Origin: Didymella arachidicola
Taxonomy: Eukaryota; Ascomycota; Dothideomycetes; Pleosporales; Didymellaceae
Assembly: GCA_016630955.3 (NCBI GenBank)
Contig: CM049997.1
Location: 62,001-126,000, forward strand
Reading direction: 5' to 3'
Length of the DNA stretch: 64,000 bases
Shown here: positions 26,673-39,305 of the stretch, one piece after another
Layout of the letters: each line of letters starts with the position of its first letter
How positions within the stretch are numbered: the stretch's first letter is position 1
Translations under genes and position numbers: made by a program
The notes under the pieces: model-generated
The model's database searches: none
What the model was told of the DNA's origin: nothing
What the model saw: only the letters and a program-made list of their open reading frames with translations

Positions 26673-27869
26673 ATGCATTGCTCGACAATCATCACGCTAA
26701 TGGCTGCGGCCGGTGTTTTCTCAGCACCCGTCGCCATGCCTGAGCCAGCTCCTCTCTTAGAGGCTATTCAAGGCGCACCCATACCTGGCAAATATATTGT
26801 GAAGATGAAAGATGCCGGCCTCACCAACACCACATCTGTTGCCCTCAAGCTCCTCCAGAAAAGTGCCGATCATGTCTACAACATCGGCAGCTTCCAAGCC
26901 TTTGCGGCAGAGATGAGCGACAGCGTCTTAAACGTCATGCGTCGATTGCCCAGTGTCGAATACATCGAAATAGATGCCACCATACAGGTCGTCGAAGATG
27001 TCGAGACCGTTGAGAAGAGGGCACCTGTAAGTCAGGTTGCAACCTCCTGGGGTCTCGGACGCATATCGAACGTCAATCCCGGGAACCCGACTTACACCTA
27101 TGATGACTCCGCTGGAGTCAACACATGCTCCTACATCATCGACACAGGGATACTTACCACCCATCCCGATTTCGAGGGCCGTGCAAAGTTCCTCGCCAAC
27201 TTCGCTGGAGACGGATCTAATAACGACGGCCATGGCCACGGAACCCACGTCGCAGGCACTGTTGGCTCCAAGACCTACGGTGTAGCCAAGAAAACCAAGC
27301 TGTTTGCGATCAAGGCCCTCAGTAACACGGGCGCAGGCTCCATATCGGGCGTCATGGCAGGCATCAACTTCGCTGCTAACGATGCTAAGAGCCGGGGTTG
27401 CACAAAGGGAGCCGTGGCCAACTTGTCGTTGGCAGGATCCAAGTCTCCATCTTTGAACACTGCCGTGGCGCGAGCCGTCGCAACAGGCCTATTCGTAGTT
27501 GCCGGTGCAGGAAACGACGGGAAAGACGCCAGCAACACATCTCCCGCCTCCGAAGTCACCGCCTTTACTGTCGGTGCAACAGACTCTTCTGATCAGTGGG
27601 CTTCGTTCTCCAACTTTGGAGCTCCTGTAGATATCCTGGCCCCTGGCGTGTCGATTCTGTCTACTGCCAACACAGGCGGCACACAGATCAAGTCTGGCAC
27701 ATCCATGGCTACTCCTCACGTTGCAGGACTCGCTGCGTATCTTCTCAGCCTTGAGGGCAAGAAGTCGCCAAGCGACCTTGCTGCCCGCATTATTGCCTTG
27801 GCTCAAAAGGGGAGGATTACAGGTGTGCCGTCCGGGACGAGCAATCTGCTCATCTCCAACCGCATCTAA
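26673..27869 (+). CDS. Secreted subtilisin-like serine protease (S8, proteinase K-like)
   Basis: The product has 398 residues and no intron. Signal peptide about residues 1-18 (ends GVFSA). An inhibitor I9-type propeptide runs to about 116 and ends in VEKR, a Kex2-type cleavage site. The catalytic domain has the triad Asp157 (YIIDTGI), His189 (GHGTHVAGT) and Ser344 (GTSMATPHVAG), with the oxyanion Asn281 (AGAGND). Length and layout are normal for the proteinase K subfamily of extracellular alkaline proteases. One small oddity is NLSLAG where the family usually has NMSLGG. The gene looks intact and stands alone in a gene-poor stretch. Confidence 0.95.
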   Translation: MHCSTIITLMAAAGVFSAPVAMPEPAPLLEAIQGAPIPGKYIVKMKDAGLTNTTSVALKLLQKSADHVYNIGSFQAFAAEMSDSVLNVMRRLPSVEYIEIDATIQVVEDVETVEKRAPVSQVATSWGLGRISNVNPGNPTYTYDDSAGVNTCSYIIDTGILTTHPDFEGRAKFLANFAGDGSNNDGHGHGTHVAGTVGSKTYGVAKKTKLFAIKALSNTGAGSISGVMAGINFAANDAKSRGCTKGAVANLSLAGSKSPSLNTAVARAVATGLFVVAGAGNDGKDASNTSPASEVTAFTVGATDSSDQWASFSNFGAPVDILAPGVSILSTANTGGTQIKSGTSMATPHVAGLAAYLLSLEGKKSPSDLAARIIALAQKGRITGVPSGTSNLLISNRI

Positions 27870-28769
27870 GGAGAACTGCATCATTCAACTTCTTGCATAA
27901 GCTAGATAGCTTTTCACAATTTTTTCTTCGTTGTATCCTATTATTGCAGCCGTACATATATGCTACCATGCTGTCGCCAACACATACAACATTAAATTAT
28001 AATCCTAACATATAATCTCTCGCCATTACTCCACAATGTACTAAAGAGGAAATTGCTACCTTCAAAAGTAATTCAGAAACAGAGTAATTGTGTATGCGAA
28101 CGAAGAAAAGATGAATGAACGACAAAGGGAAGTATGTCGTTGGGCGAAGGTTTACTTCTCGGTCGTCGGAACCGATGACGTGGTTCATGCCATTTCTTCC
28201 CGCCAACGTGTCGGCGCAGAATGCGATGCCTGGCTAAATTTCCGCTTGCTCTAGCACCATGATAAAGTTGCTGTCGCGTCGCACACTAGAAGAACGTGTC
28301 TCAAAAGCGCGTTACTGGCTAGTAGCGGCGGGAAATAGAGAAGACGTTCTAGCGTTCTAGATCCGTTCTATGCACATTGACTTGGAGCTATGGGGTTGTT
28401 AAGATCAATAGGTCTTGCTCCACATACTCGGAGTGAGCCGCTGTCAATACCTCATGACAGCATCTGTACCGCACCTCAGATTCACATTCTACGTCCGGTC
28501 GCCTCGAATAACGGCGTTGATGCCGAAAGCAAAACACGTCAAAATAGGATGTTGATGGACTTTCATTCTCCTAACCTCCTACTGCCGCGCTGCATTGGTA
28601 TCATTCTCCTTTACGTTGTCTATGTTGCCGCTTGTGTACACGCCGGCGTCGGAAAGCTCTGCGGTCGAGCGCCGTGGCTTACGGGGTTTCGAAGTGAAAG
28701 ATTGACGCAAGTTGGAATGTACTTCAAAAGGGCCGCGGCGTCACTACAGCACCCTTCGGCTACTCCTGC
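27870..28769. other. 0.9 kb without a recognised gene
   Basis: The downstream region of the protease gene (AT-rich, likely 3' UTR to about 28020) is followed by sequence with scattered short frames only. Confidence 0.5.
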
Positions 28770-29008
28770 CTCTACAGCAGACATGACGTCTCGAGCACCC
28801 TCCCAAGGCAAGTGTCCCATCCCAGTGACCTCTGCTCCGTCTGCTGTTATCACACATGCCTTGGAAACGGATCAGATGTATGTGCAGTGATACTGCAATC
28901 GTCGTTTCATCTTCAGGAGTGTGCCGAAAAGTTGACAGTGGTCCCCAGATCCTGATTTTGCCCTAAGATGGTGACCACAGGGGTCGCGAAGAGCAGGGCA
29001 GTGAACAT
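28770..29008 (-). pseudogene. Possible second DUF3494-like relic
   Basis: From ATG 29008 the minus strand reads a signal-peptide-like start (MFTALLFATPVVTILGQ) followed by DLGTTVNF, the usual beginning of a DUF3494 domain. After a frame change it reads VITADGAEVTG (about 28815-28850), resembling the ITxxGAxVTG segment of the relic at 21229-21493. Stops and frame changes separate the pieces. The similarity is short and seen by eye only, so this is a weak call. Confidence 0.25.
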
Positions 29009-30840
29009 GCATCGCAACGCTGCCGTTATACTTGTCCTCAATACCAAGCTCTGGGTTATTTGGCTGAAGAGGACCGACGTGCGAGCACAGCACTTTCGAG
29101 TTGACTGCACGCTCCCGTCCAGATGCTGCCCGGCTTTCTCTCGAATGAACATGTTCCTGTTCTTGATTCGAGCGACGGTCCGTTCCTCAACAGTATTACT
29201 TACATGACCAGGATCTTGAGAAACCATCATATACTGCGGTCTGCAGATAGGATCCGGACATGATGGTAGCAGCTTGTGTCTATGTGCGATGGTGATTTGG
29301 TGTCGAGAGACAGTCCAAGACCGCCTTGCTCGCGCCGTGGCCGGACGCAGCCAGCTTATACTTAGCAGCTTTCCACTGCAACCCACCTGGAAGAAGTATT
29401 ACAACGAGTTGTTTATTCGCAGCTGCCTTGTTGGCAATGACGCTGCAAACCAAGATGGTGTTGTGTCTCCCCTCTCTGATGCCTAGAACTGAACAACCTG
29501 CTCAGAGCTGCACTATCCTCGGACGAATGCAAAAGCTCCACTGTCATATCAACACAGTAGCGGTGCCAATGCGGTGAATTGAGTGACCGAAGCTGTGGGC
29601 GCATGTGGTCGACGTTGGGTCAGGTTCGAGGCGACGTTATTTGCGGTGTTTGGCGTGGGTGAAGTGGATCGAGGCAGCCGAGATGCTTGGACGGCGGTGA
29701 GCGATTGCGCGTCTGTTTGGCACACGCTTCGAGGTTCAGCGTTGATCGCGATCGAAAATATCATTGGAGCGGGGCATTTCGGCATGAGCTCAGCGAAGAG
29801 CAAGCGTTGGAGCTGTGTGTAGCAGGCTAGCCGGATGGCCGAAGGCACAACGGCTGCCGAGACAGCGAATGAGGCGGATGGTGAGCGGAGACGCGTCGTC
29901 GCACAGTCGCAGTACTTTGGAAAAGTCTTGAGTGGTCGCTGGGATTGTCATCGCAAAGGTACGTTGTATAGTTATCGTGAAGCTGTGCAGTGTTGAAGGT
30001 CGACTTGTCAGCTCGAGTTGAGCTGCGATGACGTCATCTTCTCCATGGCCGCGACAGCCACAACCACTGCGCCGGTAAGCCGCATCGGAATACACTGTGT
30101 GATCACCCAACTCGCAGCTGCTATCCCTCCTGCAAGAACTTGTGCCAGATAACGACTGGAGTCACCGGCTCACCCAAGTCGCTCTCTCGATGGCGGTGCT
30201 TGAGGCTCTTGACTGGATAGTGCGTCTAGCTGAGCACTCGAGCAGACTCTCCAATTGTTTCACGAAGCAAAGCGTTGACCAAATCACGACTGTCGGTGAC
30301 TGTTGCGCTGTCAACAACCTCATAAAGCGCATTGTAACGGGTAAGAACTCGAGGTGCCTGGATCACGCCAAAGTATGTACTATCGACTGCTTAGATGGAA
30401 TCGAGCGTTCTGGCCACGTTGCCACGCCGTTTCAGCACGCGAGAGCCTTTGCAAGGCTTGTCTGGTCACGGCTTCCGTAGTGCAGGCCTTCATTGTTCGG
30501 CTCTGGGAACGCCCAAGCTCAGCGGGACCATCAATGTCACCGACAAAACACCAAGTCAACGAGTAGCCGTTCAGCTGATCAGCTTCACCAGTCCCCGTCC
30601 TCTCCTCTGTACTTCGACCCATAAGCTTTACATGATAAAGCTTTCAGGGGCTTGATGCCGCATGATTGGCGTTGTAATCTCGGGGATAGTACCTGCACCA
30701 GTATTAGGGCTGACGACCTTGCCATCGTTCCCAGTGCCTGATACAGTCAGCTGACCGGGGTTGATATGCAAATACAAAACCAACTCGAGACAGCTTGATG
30801 TCGAAAAAAATGTTTCGCTTAGTAGCGACAAGACTTCGAG
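29009..30840. other. 1.8 kb without a recognised gene
   Basis: Several open frames of 80-120 codons exist on both strands, but none has a recognisable domain and they overlap each other. The final 150 bp are probably the promoter region of the acyl-CoA synthetase gene. Confidence 0.45.
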
Positions 30841-32587
30841 ATGCCTCTGCCCGCTGAGACACATGTTAAGATCCCTAATAAGGACATTCTCTCCTGGATC
30901 TACGATGTGTCCCAATTCGACCACAATATCCCAGTATATGATCGTTATTCCTCGGTATATGCGCTCAGCTGACCTACAAAGATATACATCGATGCCTACG
31001 ATGCTTCCAATTCGATCTCCGCGGTACGAGCGAAGGCGCTTATTCGACAGCTGATTGCCGGGCTCAAGCATGCTGGCGTCCAAAAGGGAGACACAGTACT
31101 GGTACATGCCTTCAACAGCATCTACTACCCTATTCTTGTGCTTGGAATCATAGGATGTGGTGCTATCTACACTGGGTCGAACCCTGCTTACACAGCATAC
31201 GAGGTTCGTCGATCTACCATGTTGCTCCACTCCAACGTTGATATTTGCTCAGCTCGGACACGCATTCCGAAGTTGTTCCCCCAAGCTAGTCATCTGCAAC
31301 CCAGAAGTACCGAGAAGAGGCTTCCTCTCCGCAGCCGAAGGCTATGGACTCTCTCCATCCAGCATCCTAGCCTTCGATTCGCCACCCGTCCGCACCTTGC
31401 ACGAAGCCCCGGAACAACGCAGCGCAGACCACCTCTCATGGCGCACTCTCCTCACCCACGGGGAATCAGACTGGGTGCGCTTCAGATGCGAAGGCACCTC
31501 CCGCGCCACCGTTGCAAGCCTATTCTTCTCCTCCGGCACCACCGGCCTGCCCAAACTAACAAAGCTCTCACACTACAACCTCGTCGCGCAACACACCCTT
31601 GCATTCGAACACTTTTCCCGCCCGTACGTCCTGAAGCGCTTAATCGCCCTACCGATGTTCCACGCCGCTACCGCGCCATCAACGCACATCTCACCGCTAC
31701 GATCAGGACACCCGCAGGTTATTATGCGGCGCTACGACCCCGGTTCGTTCTTAGAGATGTGCGATAAGCACAGCATCACGGATCTGACTCTCGTGCCCCC
31801 GCAAGTCATATCGCTGCTTGCGCACCCCATGCCCACCTTCAGAAAAAGAGAATTGCTGAAGTCGGTGCGGCTAGCATACGGTGGCGCTGCGCCACTGGAT
31901 GCCGTCACGCAGGCCAAGTTCCAGGAGCTGATGCCGGAAGGTAGCCCATTCACGCAGGTTATGGGTATGACTGAGACGTCTTGCTTTGCATCGCTACTCC
32001 CCTACCCTGAAGACGACGACACGGGGTCCGTTGGCCGGTTCCTGCCGAACCTCGATGTCAAGCTCCTTGATGATAATGGTCAGGAGTTGCGGGACTACAG
32101 TCAGCCTGGTGAATTGGCGATTCGCGGACCGAGTATCACGGAGGGATATGTCGGTGTGCCCCGAGAGCGCGACTTCGACAGTGATGGCTACCTGCGCACT
32201 GGCGATATCTTGTACCGAGACAGAACTAGCGGACTGTGGTATATTGTTGATCGCAAGAAAGAAATGATCAAGGTCCGGGGCTTCCAGGTCGCGCCCAAAG
32301 AGCTCGAGGGCGTGCTGCTCGAACACACGGGGATTGCGGATGCGGCAGTGATTGGTGTCAAAGGCGCGGGTGAGGATGAGCGACCGAGAGCGTATATTGT
32401 GAAGAAGGGAGAGGTTGATTTGAAAGAGGGTGATGTGGAAAGGTGGATTGAAGGGAATTTGGCGCGGTATAAGTGGCTGAGCGGCGGTGTGCAGTTTGTG
32501 GATGGGATACCGAAGAGTCCGAGTGGGAAGATCTTGAAGCGGATTTTGAGGGAAGGTGTTGAGAAGGAACGTGGGTCGAAGCTGTGA
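30841..32587 (+). CDS. Peroxisomal acyl-CoA synthetase / 4-coumarate-CoA ligase-like, three exons
   Basis: The model joins 30841-30933, 30982-31203 and 31253-32587, giving 549 residues. Intron 1 (48 bp) has donor GTATAT, branch GCTGAC and an unusual AAG acceptor; intron 2 (49 bp) ends GCTCAG. Both keep the frame and restore family-like sequence (IPIYIDAYDASNSIS; TAYE-LGHAFRS). The ANL superfamily adenylate-forming motifs are present: P-loop SSGTTGLPK near 198-206, YGGAAPL and GMTETSC in the middle, GYLRTGD near 420 and the PxGK lysine near the end (SPSGKILKR). It ends Ser-Lys-Leu, a type 1 peroxisomal import signal. It activates a carboxylic acid (fatty, or aromatic such as cinnamate-type) to its CoA thioester; the substrate cannot be told. 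No lesion was seen. Confidence 0.9.
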
Positions 32588-34046
32588 GATTTCTCATGTC
32601 ACCGTCTTCGTAGTGACTTGGATCTGCTTGTCTGTGCCATGGGCTACTCACCTAATGTAGATACACGACGTGACTTGCCATTGAAGATGTGACTTTCCAC
32701 TGCCTTCCGAGACTGCTAATGATGTTGACCACACACGACGCACAATCATGCGATGCCGCATCACTGCTATCGATGTGCAGTCCCTTCGAATACACTGTGG
32801 TATTTCACAATTGACGCTGCCAGCAGGCGGCTGCGGAACGTGCTCAAGCTCATTTGTTGGCCCACTCAATCATCTCCTGCTGGTGCTGACTTGAATCAGA
32901 ACAGTATCGTTGGTGCTCGAGGCCCCGTCAGCTTTGCTAATGCTGACGTAGAATCGACGTTATTGCCCACATTCATGCCCATGCATACTGATCCTGTCTC
33001 TCATCAACGTGCCCACGATACAAAAAGACGACCGGTCATTGTACAGTTGCATCTCAAGCGCAGACGTAACATTCACACATGCCGAGCACTAGTTCTGTCT
33101 CTATCGGCACGAAGTAAACGGCCGGGGGAAAGAAGATCACGGGACTACCCCTCAGATGTGCTGCTTTGCAATGCAGGAAAGCGTACTAGGAACGCGGGCT
33201 TTACCGAGCTCGCAACCTCATCATATTCCTGGTGGGGATATGTGCGATCATTGGGTAGAAGAGTTGCAATTCACCGCACTCTACATGAGTCAGAGTGCGA
33301 TTGTGACGTTTTGACGTACAGCTTCTGACTCGGATCAGGAGATACGAAGCTTGAGCCAGCCACAATCAAGTGATAGCTCAGCAGGATTACCGTAAAGCGG
33401 AGCAGAATGATCTGACATTCTTTTTTCGTTTTGGCTGACAATATGAGACCGCTATTTCTTGCTGTTCCTTGGCAAATTAGACTTTCTCGCGGCAAATACT
33501 AGATCCTTATCAAACCAGTAGCCCAATAAGTCAACGTCATGCCACACTCTTACGTTTCCAACGGACTGTTCCATTGACCAAATCCTGCTGGATATGAGAT
33601 CACTGAAACTCGAACGAGGGGCTGAAAGCAATATAATGTCGCCGCGTAGTAAACCCTGAAGGCGTATCGTATGCTAGGTATGCAGCGACTAAGGTCTGCT
33701 TGGCCCTACAGTCTAATCGACATGTGAGCCAAGTCAGAAACGTCGGTAGTCGTCTAAATGATAAACCTCAATGTGTTCCTAGCCGTGACTTTCGTGCAGA
33801 TGCCCCAACAGACATTTGCACATGAAGCAATAATCGAGATCGGAAGCCTCCGGGTTCTAAGAAACTGAAAAATGGAAAGTATCTGTATAATCACCTCTTG
33901 CGGCGGGATGTAGTGGTGTGCGCCCATGCGTATCGGCCCGGTGCAGATCAACACTGTATTTCTCAATTGGGAAACGCAGAGATTCGATGAACCCTTGGCT
34001 TGCGAACAGATTCACGATCGTCTCATGCTCGAGGACTAGGTCACTG
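32588..34046. other. 1.5 kb without a recognised gene
   Basis: A 191-codon open frame on the plus strand (32753-33328) has no recognisable domain and an amino-acid make-up unlike a real protein. I treat it as chance. Nothing else stands out. Confidence 0.45.
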
Positions 34047-36880
34047 CTATTCGTATAGGCTCCTTTCTGGAGAAGACACTGGACGATCTCTGCGTGGCCA
34101 TTCCGCGCTGCAGAGGAAAGCGGAGTATTCGGTGAATGTTAGCAACAAATAAATCTGCGCCTTCTCGAGTAAGTGCTGGACAACCCGGAGATGACCGCTC
34201 TCCGCTGCCATACTGACCACTGACCAGCCGTCTTCGTCGACAGCTGAGACAACTGCACCATGATTCAGCAGCAAGTCAACGACTTCTGCATGGCCTCCCC
34301 TTGACGCGTCGTGTAAGGGCGTGTAGCCATTATTGTCAGAGACCTTTACACCCGCACCTCTGTCAAGTAGTAACTTTACTATCTCCATGTTACCTATCAA
34401 TGACGCTTCGTGGATTGGTGTTCGTCCAAACCTGTTGGCAACCGTCAGATCCGCATCCTTCTCTAGGAGGAGCTTGACAACTCTAACATGACCACATCTA
34501 GAAGCCGCGTTGAGCGGTGTCCAAGCATCCTTGTCAAGACTTTGTTTAGCCGAGTTGTTCAGCAGAAGCTCAACTGTCCTGATGCGACCTTCTCTTGCTG
34601 CAAAGAGGAGAGGAGTCCGGCCTTCACGATCGGCAAGATCAGTTTCGACGCCCTTTTGCACCAGAAACTCCACCATCTCATAATCCTCATAAGCAGATAA
34701 CAGATGGAGGAGGCTCTGTCCGGATTCGTTGATGACGATTAAGTCTGCACCCTTCCCCAGAAGAAATTCAAGCGCTTTGAGCTGACCACCAACCACGGCA
34801 GACCCAACTGCATTGCCTTCTATTCCACCGCGTTGGTGAATATCGGTGCCAAGTAAGAAGGAGCTGCATATTCTCTGTTTTGCCACCATAAGCTGCAGCG
34901 GCAAGTGCGTTTACAAAGTATGTGCCTTGCAAGTGGATGTTCGCGCCCTTATTCACTAGTAAGTCAACCATCTCTTCAGTGCCCCCAAATGCGGCCGCTC
35001 AAATTGCGTTGGTGAAACAACCGCCGGTTCTGTGTATATCCGCGCCTCGAGCTAGCAAGAGCTCGACTACTGCCGTCTTTCTGTTGCTTGAAGCTCTACC
35101 TAGTGCTGTGCCATACTGACCGCATTGCGCATCGATGTCTGCACCATGGTCCAGCAGCAATGCAACAAACTTACAAGAAGAAACATCATCATAACTTGAG
35201 ACAGCCGCCCCAAGCGCGCAGCCGTACTCACCGCCCCGTTGATTGACGTCTGGATTCTTCTTTAGCATCATCTCCACTGTCTCTCTGTCGCCTGCGTAAG
35301 CAGCGGCTCCTAGTGCTGTTCCATACTTCCAAATATGGGCATTTATGTCTGCTCCGTGGCCGAATAGTATCTCAGCGCCAGCGCAGAATTCCTCGCTGAA
35401 TACAAAGCTGCCCCAAGTGCGCAGCCAAATCTTGTATCCTCGGCATTGACGAAGGCGCCACTGTCAAGCAACAGTTTAATCAGATCTTCATGGCCATAGT
35501 ATGCGGCAGACGTAAGAGCACTACCGTGACTTCCACCCTGTGCATTTGGATCAGCTCCCTTCTTGAGTAGTAGCTCTGCTACATCGATGTTGCCCTGATC
35601 AATGGCCCACAGAACCGGCGTGAGATTTTGATTTGCGTCAGTCGTTTCTAAGTCGGCGGTACTTGCGAGCAAGGAATCGACAACGGGGGTAAGACCTGCA
35701 AATGATGTCACCTGCAGAGCTGTAGTGAAACCAGAATTTTTGGCTGTATAGTAGGGGAACGTCCCGGGGAAAAGGGAGGACCAGGTAGAGAAGAGATTGG
35801 AAACAGGATCTGTGATTTTCAACGCAGGATCGATCATGTCTACGTCTTTCGTAGATAGTGCGAAATCCAAGTTCTGGCCGCATAAGCGATGAAAGTGTCC
35901 GTTCCGACCCTTGAGTTGTCAAGCTGCGTTCTATCGTGTTCGGGAAAGTGGCTGTCCGTAGAGAGACCCAGAAAGCGCGAACAGACTTTTGCAAGCTCTG
36001 CGTTTGCTTGTCGAAGCATTGTTGATTGTTGCCACCTCAGGCTTATCTTCTCGTCCGTAGCTGTCGATACCTTTGCGAGAAGAAACTCCCTAGCAGTCTG
36101 ATGCAGGAAATGAACCCTGCCTTCGTATACCGAGACGAACAGACCGCACCAGTTCCTAAGACTGACCATGAAGTCTTTCTCTGATTCAGGATCGAGATCA
36201 CTGATTCATCTGACGCTTGCTTCGACATTCATGGCGACGTCCATCTCCACTAACGCGAGTGGCCGTTCTGCTGCTAGGATGATGGCGACCGCCTTTCGAA
36301 CCATTCTATCGTCCTTCGACTTGCTCAAGATCTGATCGTACACAGCATTGTCATTCTTTGGAAGCGTCTCCATTGCAGTTTCGATTCCTTGCTTTATTTT
36401 TTTTGAATTGTTTGCCCCGTAGAAGGTCGAACACAAGATACAACCAGAGATACGTGCGATATGGGATCTCGAGCAGTTGCTCAGCCAGCTTCCCCTTGAT
36501 GTCAAGGGCCAACCCCTTTTCTTTCGCGAGTCTATCGACTCGGTACTTGATAACAAGATTCACTTCGAGTCGGCCGTTCGGTATCTCAGTGGACCATGAA
36601 ATGTAACATGTGAGAATTCCTTGAGCCTTGCCGTGGTTTTGGTGGGTAAGTGGGGGAGCTGCTATGAAGGAGCGGGTGAGGGAGCGAGGCAGCTCTCGAA
36701 TTTTGACAAGGCTGAAGCAAGAAGGTAACATTTGAGCCGGAACACCCTTGGCAAATGGGGGTTAAGTCGCTTACAGGCTGACCGACCGTTCTGGTATGGA
36801 TGAGGCTGGCTTTGTTCGCCAACAGGTGGCGTAGAAATGCCGCGTTCTGACGACCAGTAAGGTGCGTCAAAGGACTTGCC
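34047..36880 (-). pseudogene. Decayed NACHT-ankyrin STAND (NLR-like) gene
   Basis: On the minus strand, pieces in several frames line up in family order. First comes a degraded NACHT region (LLANKASLIHTR near 36810, then VIKYRVDRLAKEKGL and PYRTYLWLYLVFDLL near 36440-36560). Next is the helical/winged part (ILAAERPLALVEMDVAMN; NWCGLFVSVYEGRVHFLHQT), and then at least 15 ankyrin repeats down to 34047. Breaks: a one-base shift in a T8 run at 36397-36404, an in-frame TGA at 36206-36208, a frame change near 35860, others near 35390 and 34860, and a stop at 34999. The N-terminal effector part and the P-loop were not found. It is a relative of the intact receptor gene at 40546-47118. Confidence 0.85.
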
Positions 36881-37803
36881 CTGCTGCTTGGATGCGCGCG
36901 GGCAGCTCCCCTTGTCGTCTCTCATTGATATCCTTACAATTGTTCTGCAAGATCAGCTCTCCACTGTCCAGCAAGGCTATCATCTAGCGACTGCCCTGTG
37001 AGGCTGTGTTACGCCGAATCACAAGGTGCGTTGTGAGCGCCACAAGGCTGAGTTCGCCCTTCAAGGCGCGCTGCATGCGGGGCAATGCGCTTCTTGATAA
37101 GCAGACTGCAATCGCGTTCACTGCGCTCTGGGATCCTGCAAGGCAGAGATGTCTTTGTCTCAGTGAACGACTGCGCATATATGCCCAGGTGCGATCATGT
37201 CCGGGGTTGTCGAGTGCGAAAGACATCTTGAGGGTGTCGGAGGTGTTCAGCACGCCAAAGATGTCCACAGAGCTCTCGTCATTTCGGATTGCTAGCACAA
37301 GACTGATACGGCAATGGTCAACCCAGAACCTCACCACTTTGTGAGAGTGCACTCGATGTGTGAAAACGCATCCGAGTCGTCATGCTTACCGGCTAGCTGC
37401 TCAAGGCTGGAGCGGTGTCAACATCATCTGGGAACGAACGAACCCAGGCAGACTCCAGGCGAGGCTGCGACATCGTGTTCACCGGTTAGGATCAAATATA
37501 GCCTGTCAATTGTGGCGCGTCTCCAGCTAGTCGCTGCAGCCTGCCCATGATCATAGAGTGTAGGCGTGTAGTTCTGACACGGTCTCTTGTGCAGCTCTTA
37601 CACGATAGCTGCGCACAGGATCTCAGTATGATCCGAGAAGTACACGGCTCACTATTGTGAAGCCAAGTCCTAATCGCGATGGCGACTTTGGAAAGAATAG
37701 ACAATGACGGCAGCGAGGTTACCCTCATCCTAAGAGAAGGCAAATGCGCCCCACTTGAAGGCGCTCGGCACGGCAACCAGCGGGCCGTGGGTCAGACTTC
37801 GAT
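36881..37803. other. 0.9 kb without a recognised gene
   Basis: It lies between the decayed NACHT-ankyrin gene and the 3' end of the CorA-like gene. Short frames on both strands have no recognisable family. The missing N-terminal part of the NACHT gene may once have been here. Confidence 0.45.
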
Positions 37804-39305
37804 CTAGACCAGCGACTGGCTGCCCCTCCGCCGCTGTCGCCAGAACCAGACCGCCAGCGTGAAGCACGTCAACGGAATCGCGAATGCGAAATACACCCAA
37901 AACTTGTCGGAAACTTTCCATCCGCCACCATTCTCCCCGTCTGGAGGCTGGAAGCTGAAGAAGCTCATGCTGAAAATTGCCTGCGAGCAGAGTTAGCTGT
38001 ATCCGGGGATTCAGTGCATAGATGTCATACTGATAAGAATGTTGGCGGTAGGAAAGCCATGGTGACCACCGCGATGGTCCTCATGGCTCGGCTATCGTAT
38101 CTTGCCGCGTTTCCTAGCTCGGTCATCGTACGGCTGTCCCGCTGGGCGATCATATTGTACGCCTGCAGTCTCATCAGCGGTGTGCTTCTGCTGCATAAGA
38201 TGCGGTGCGCACAAGTGCGATCTCATTCTGAAGCCGGTCTTTATTCGACTGCGAGCGTGCATGAAGATTCCGCATCATGCGAAGCTGGGTGCCTATTTGC
38301 TTATGCAGCTGCTTGATTGCTCTGTTGCCATTATTGTTTTGCTGGTCTTGAGGGGGCAATACTTCCAGCATCTCCTGCCGGAGAGCGTTTACTGTGTCAA
38401 TAGACACGTCGAGGGTTTCGAAACAGTGCGCAGTATGCCTTGCAGCCTCGTGCAAGCGCACAAAATCGTCGTGTCCACGCGTAGGCCGTAATCGATCCTG
38501 ATGCCTGTCAGCAAGGTTCGCAGGACAGCTATAGGCCATACCTTTTCCACGTTGCGAACTACATCTCGAACCAACCACACAGAGGAATCCTGGAGAGCAA
38601 CGATCGCCTCAAGCATCGGCACTTGCATAGACCATGGATTGATAGGGGACAGTTCCTCCCACATTCGAGCTACGTTCTCCTGGAGGAGACGCTCAAAGGA
38701 GGGATTTGTGCCAATACAGAAAACGGTGCTGTGATCTTGATCCCAGCGCGTGAAGAAGGTCATCTCGCACCACTTGTATTTCAACGCTTTGCCCTCGTTA
38801 ACGTTCTTGACCAGGACGCGGTACCATGAATCTCAGGTCTAGATTAGTGTGCCGTTGTCGCAGCAGGATTGTTCTACTTACAAAATGCGACCAGGTGCCC
38901 ATCATCGTTTTGTTCGACGTAGGAGTCAAAGAAGCCGTTGGACTTGCGGTATACATCCGTGAGCAAATACTTGGGTACTCTAAAGTAGGCTAGCAATTCT
39001 GGTGGGAGAGCCTCGCTTTTTGAGTACTTGTCGTCGTTCAAGAATCTGCGGGGTTACTCAGTTGTTCGTCTACCAATGCGAGTAGCTATAACGTACACAA
39101 ATTGGAGCTTGTGCTTGCCAAGGATCTTTGACACTTAGTTATCGTATTCAAAAGATGTTGTTTGATTTACTTTTAGATAGTCCTCCCCGGTTTGCTGTGA
39201 GTCTGGTCTCCAGCCTTGCGCAGCTGCTTGGTGTTCAGTTACAGAGCAACGTCCTCTATCTCCAGCGACTGGCGTAGATAAATATAGCGATGTGACAAAA
39301 GACAT
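37804..39305 (-). CDS. CorA-like Mg2+ transporter-family membrane protein, seven exons
   Basis: The model joins 39171-39305, 39097-39125, 38882-39045, 38542-38831, 38213-38497, 38031-38162 and 37804-37980, giving 403 residues with frame kept throughout. The N-terminal 310 residues form a soluble, helical, charged domain (YKWCEMTFFTRWDQDHSTVF; FVRLHEAARHTAHCFETLDV). Two C-terminal membrane helices follow (TIAVVTMAFLPPTFLSAIFS and FWVYFAFAIPLTCFTLAVWF), as in fungal CorA-like proteins. The loop has SMS in place of the GMN motif of true CorA Mg2+ channels, so ion transport is doubtful. Introns are 44-51 bp; intron 1 ends AAG and intron 3 ends GAG, both unusual. The start (39305 or 39404) is uncertain. 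It lies between two NACHT-ankyrin loci. Confidence 0.75.

Noticed and set aside
26673..27869. Idea that the subtilisin is a HET-Q2-like incompatibility protease paired with a gasdermin
   Set aside because: It has a signal peptide, a Kex2 site and no NLR-type or repeat domain, and no gasdermin-like gene is adjacent. It is an ordinary secreted protease.
31138..31767. 209-codon frame on the plus strand inside the acyl-CoA synthetase gene
   Set aside because: It contains real sequence only up to the end of exon 2. The rest is out of frame, and the two-intron model explains the region better.
32753..33328. 191-codon open frame
   Set aside because: No domain, unusual composition and overlapping frames on the other strand. 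A chance frame in non-coding DNA is more likely.
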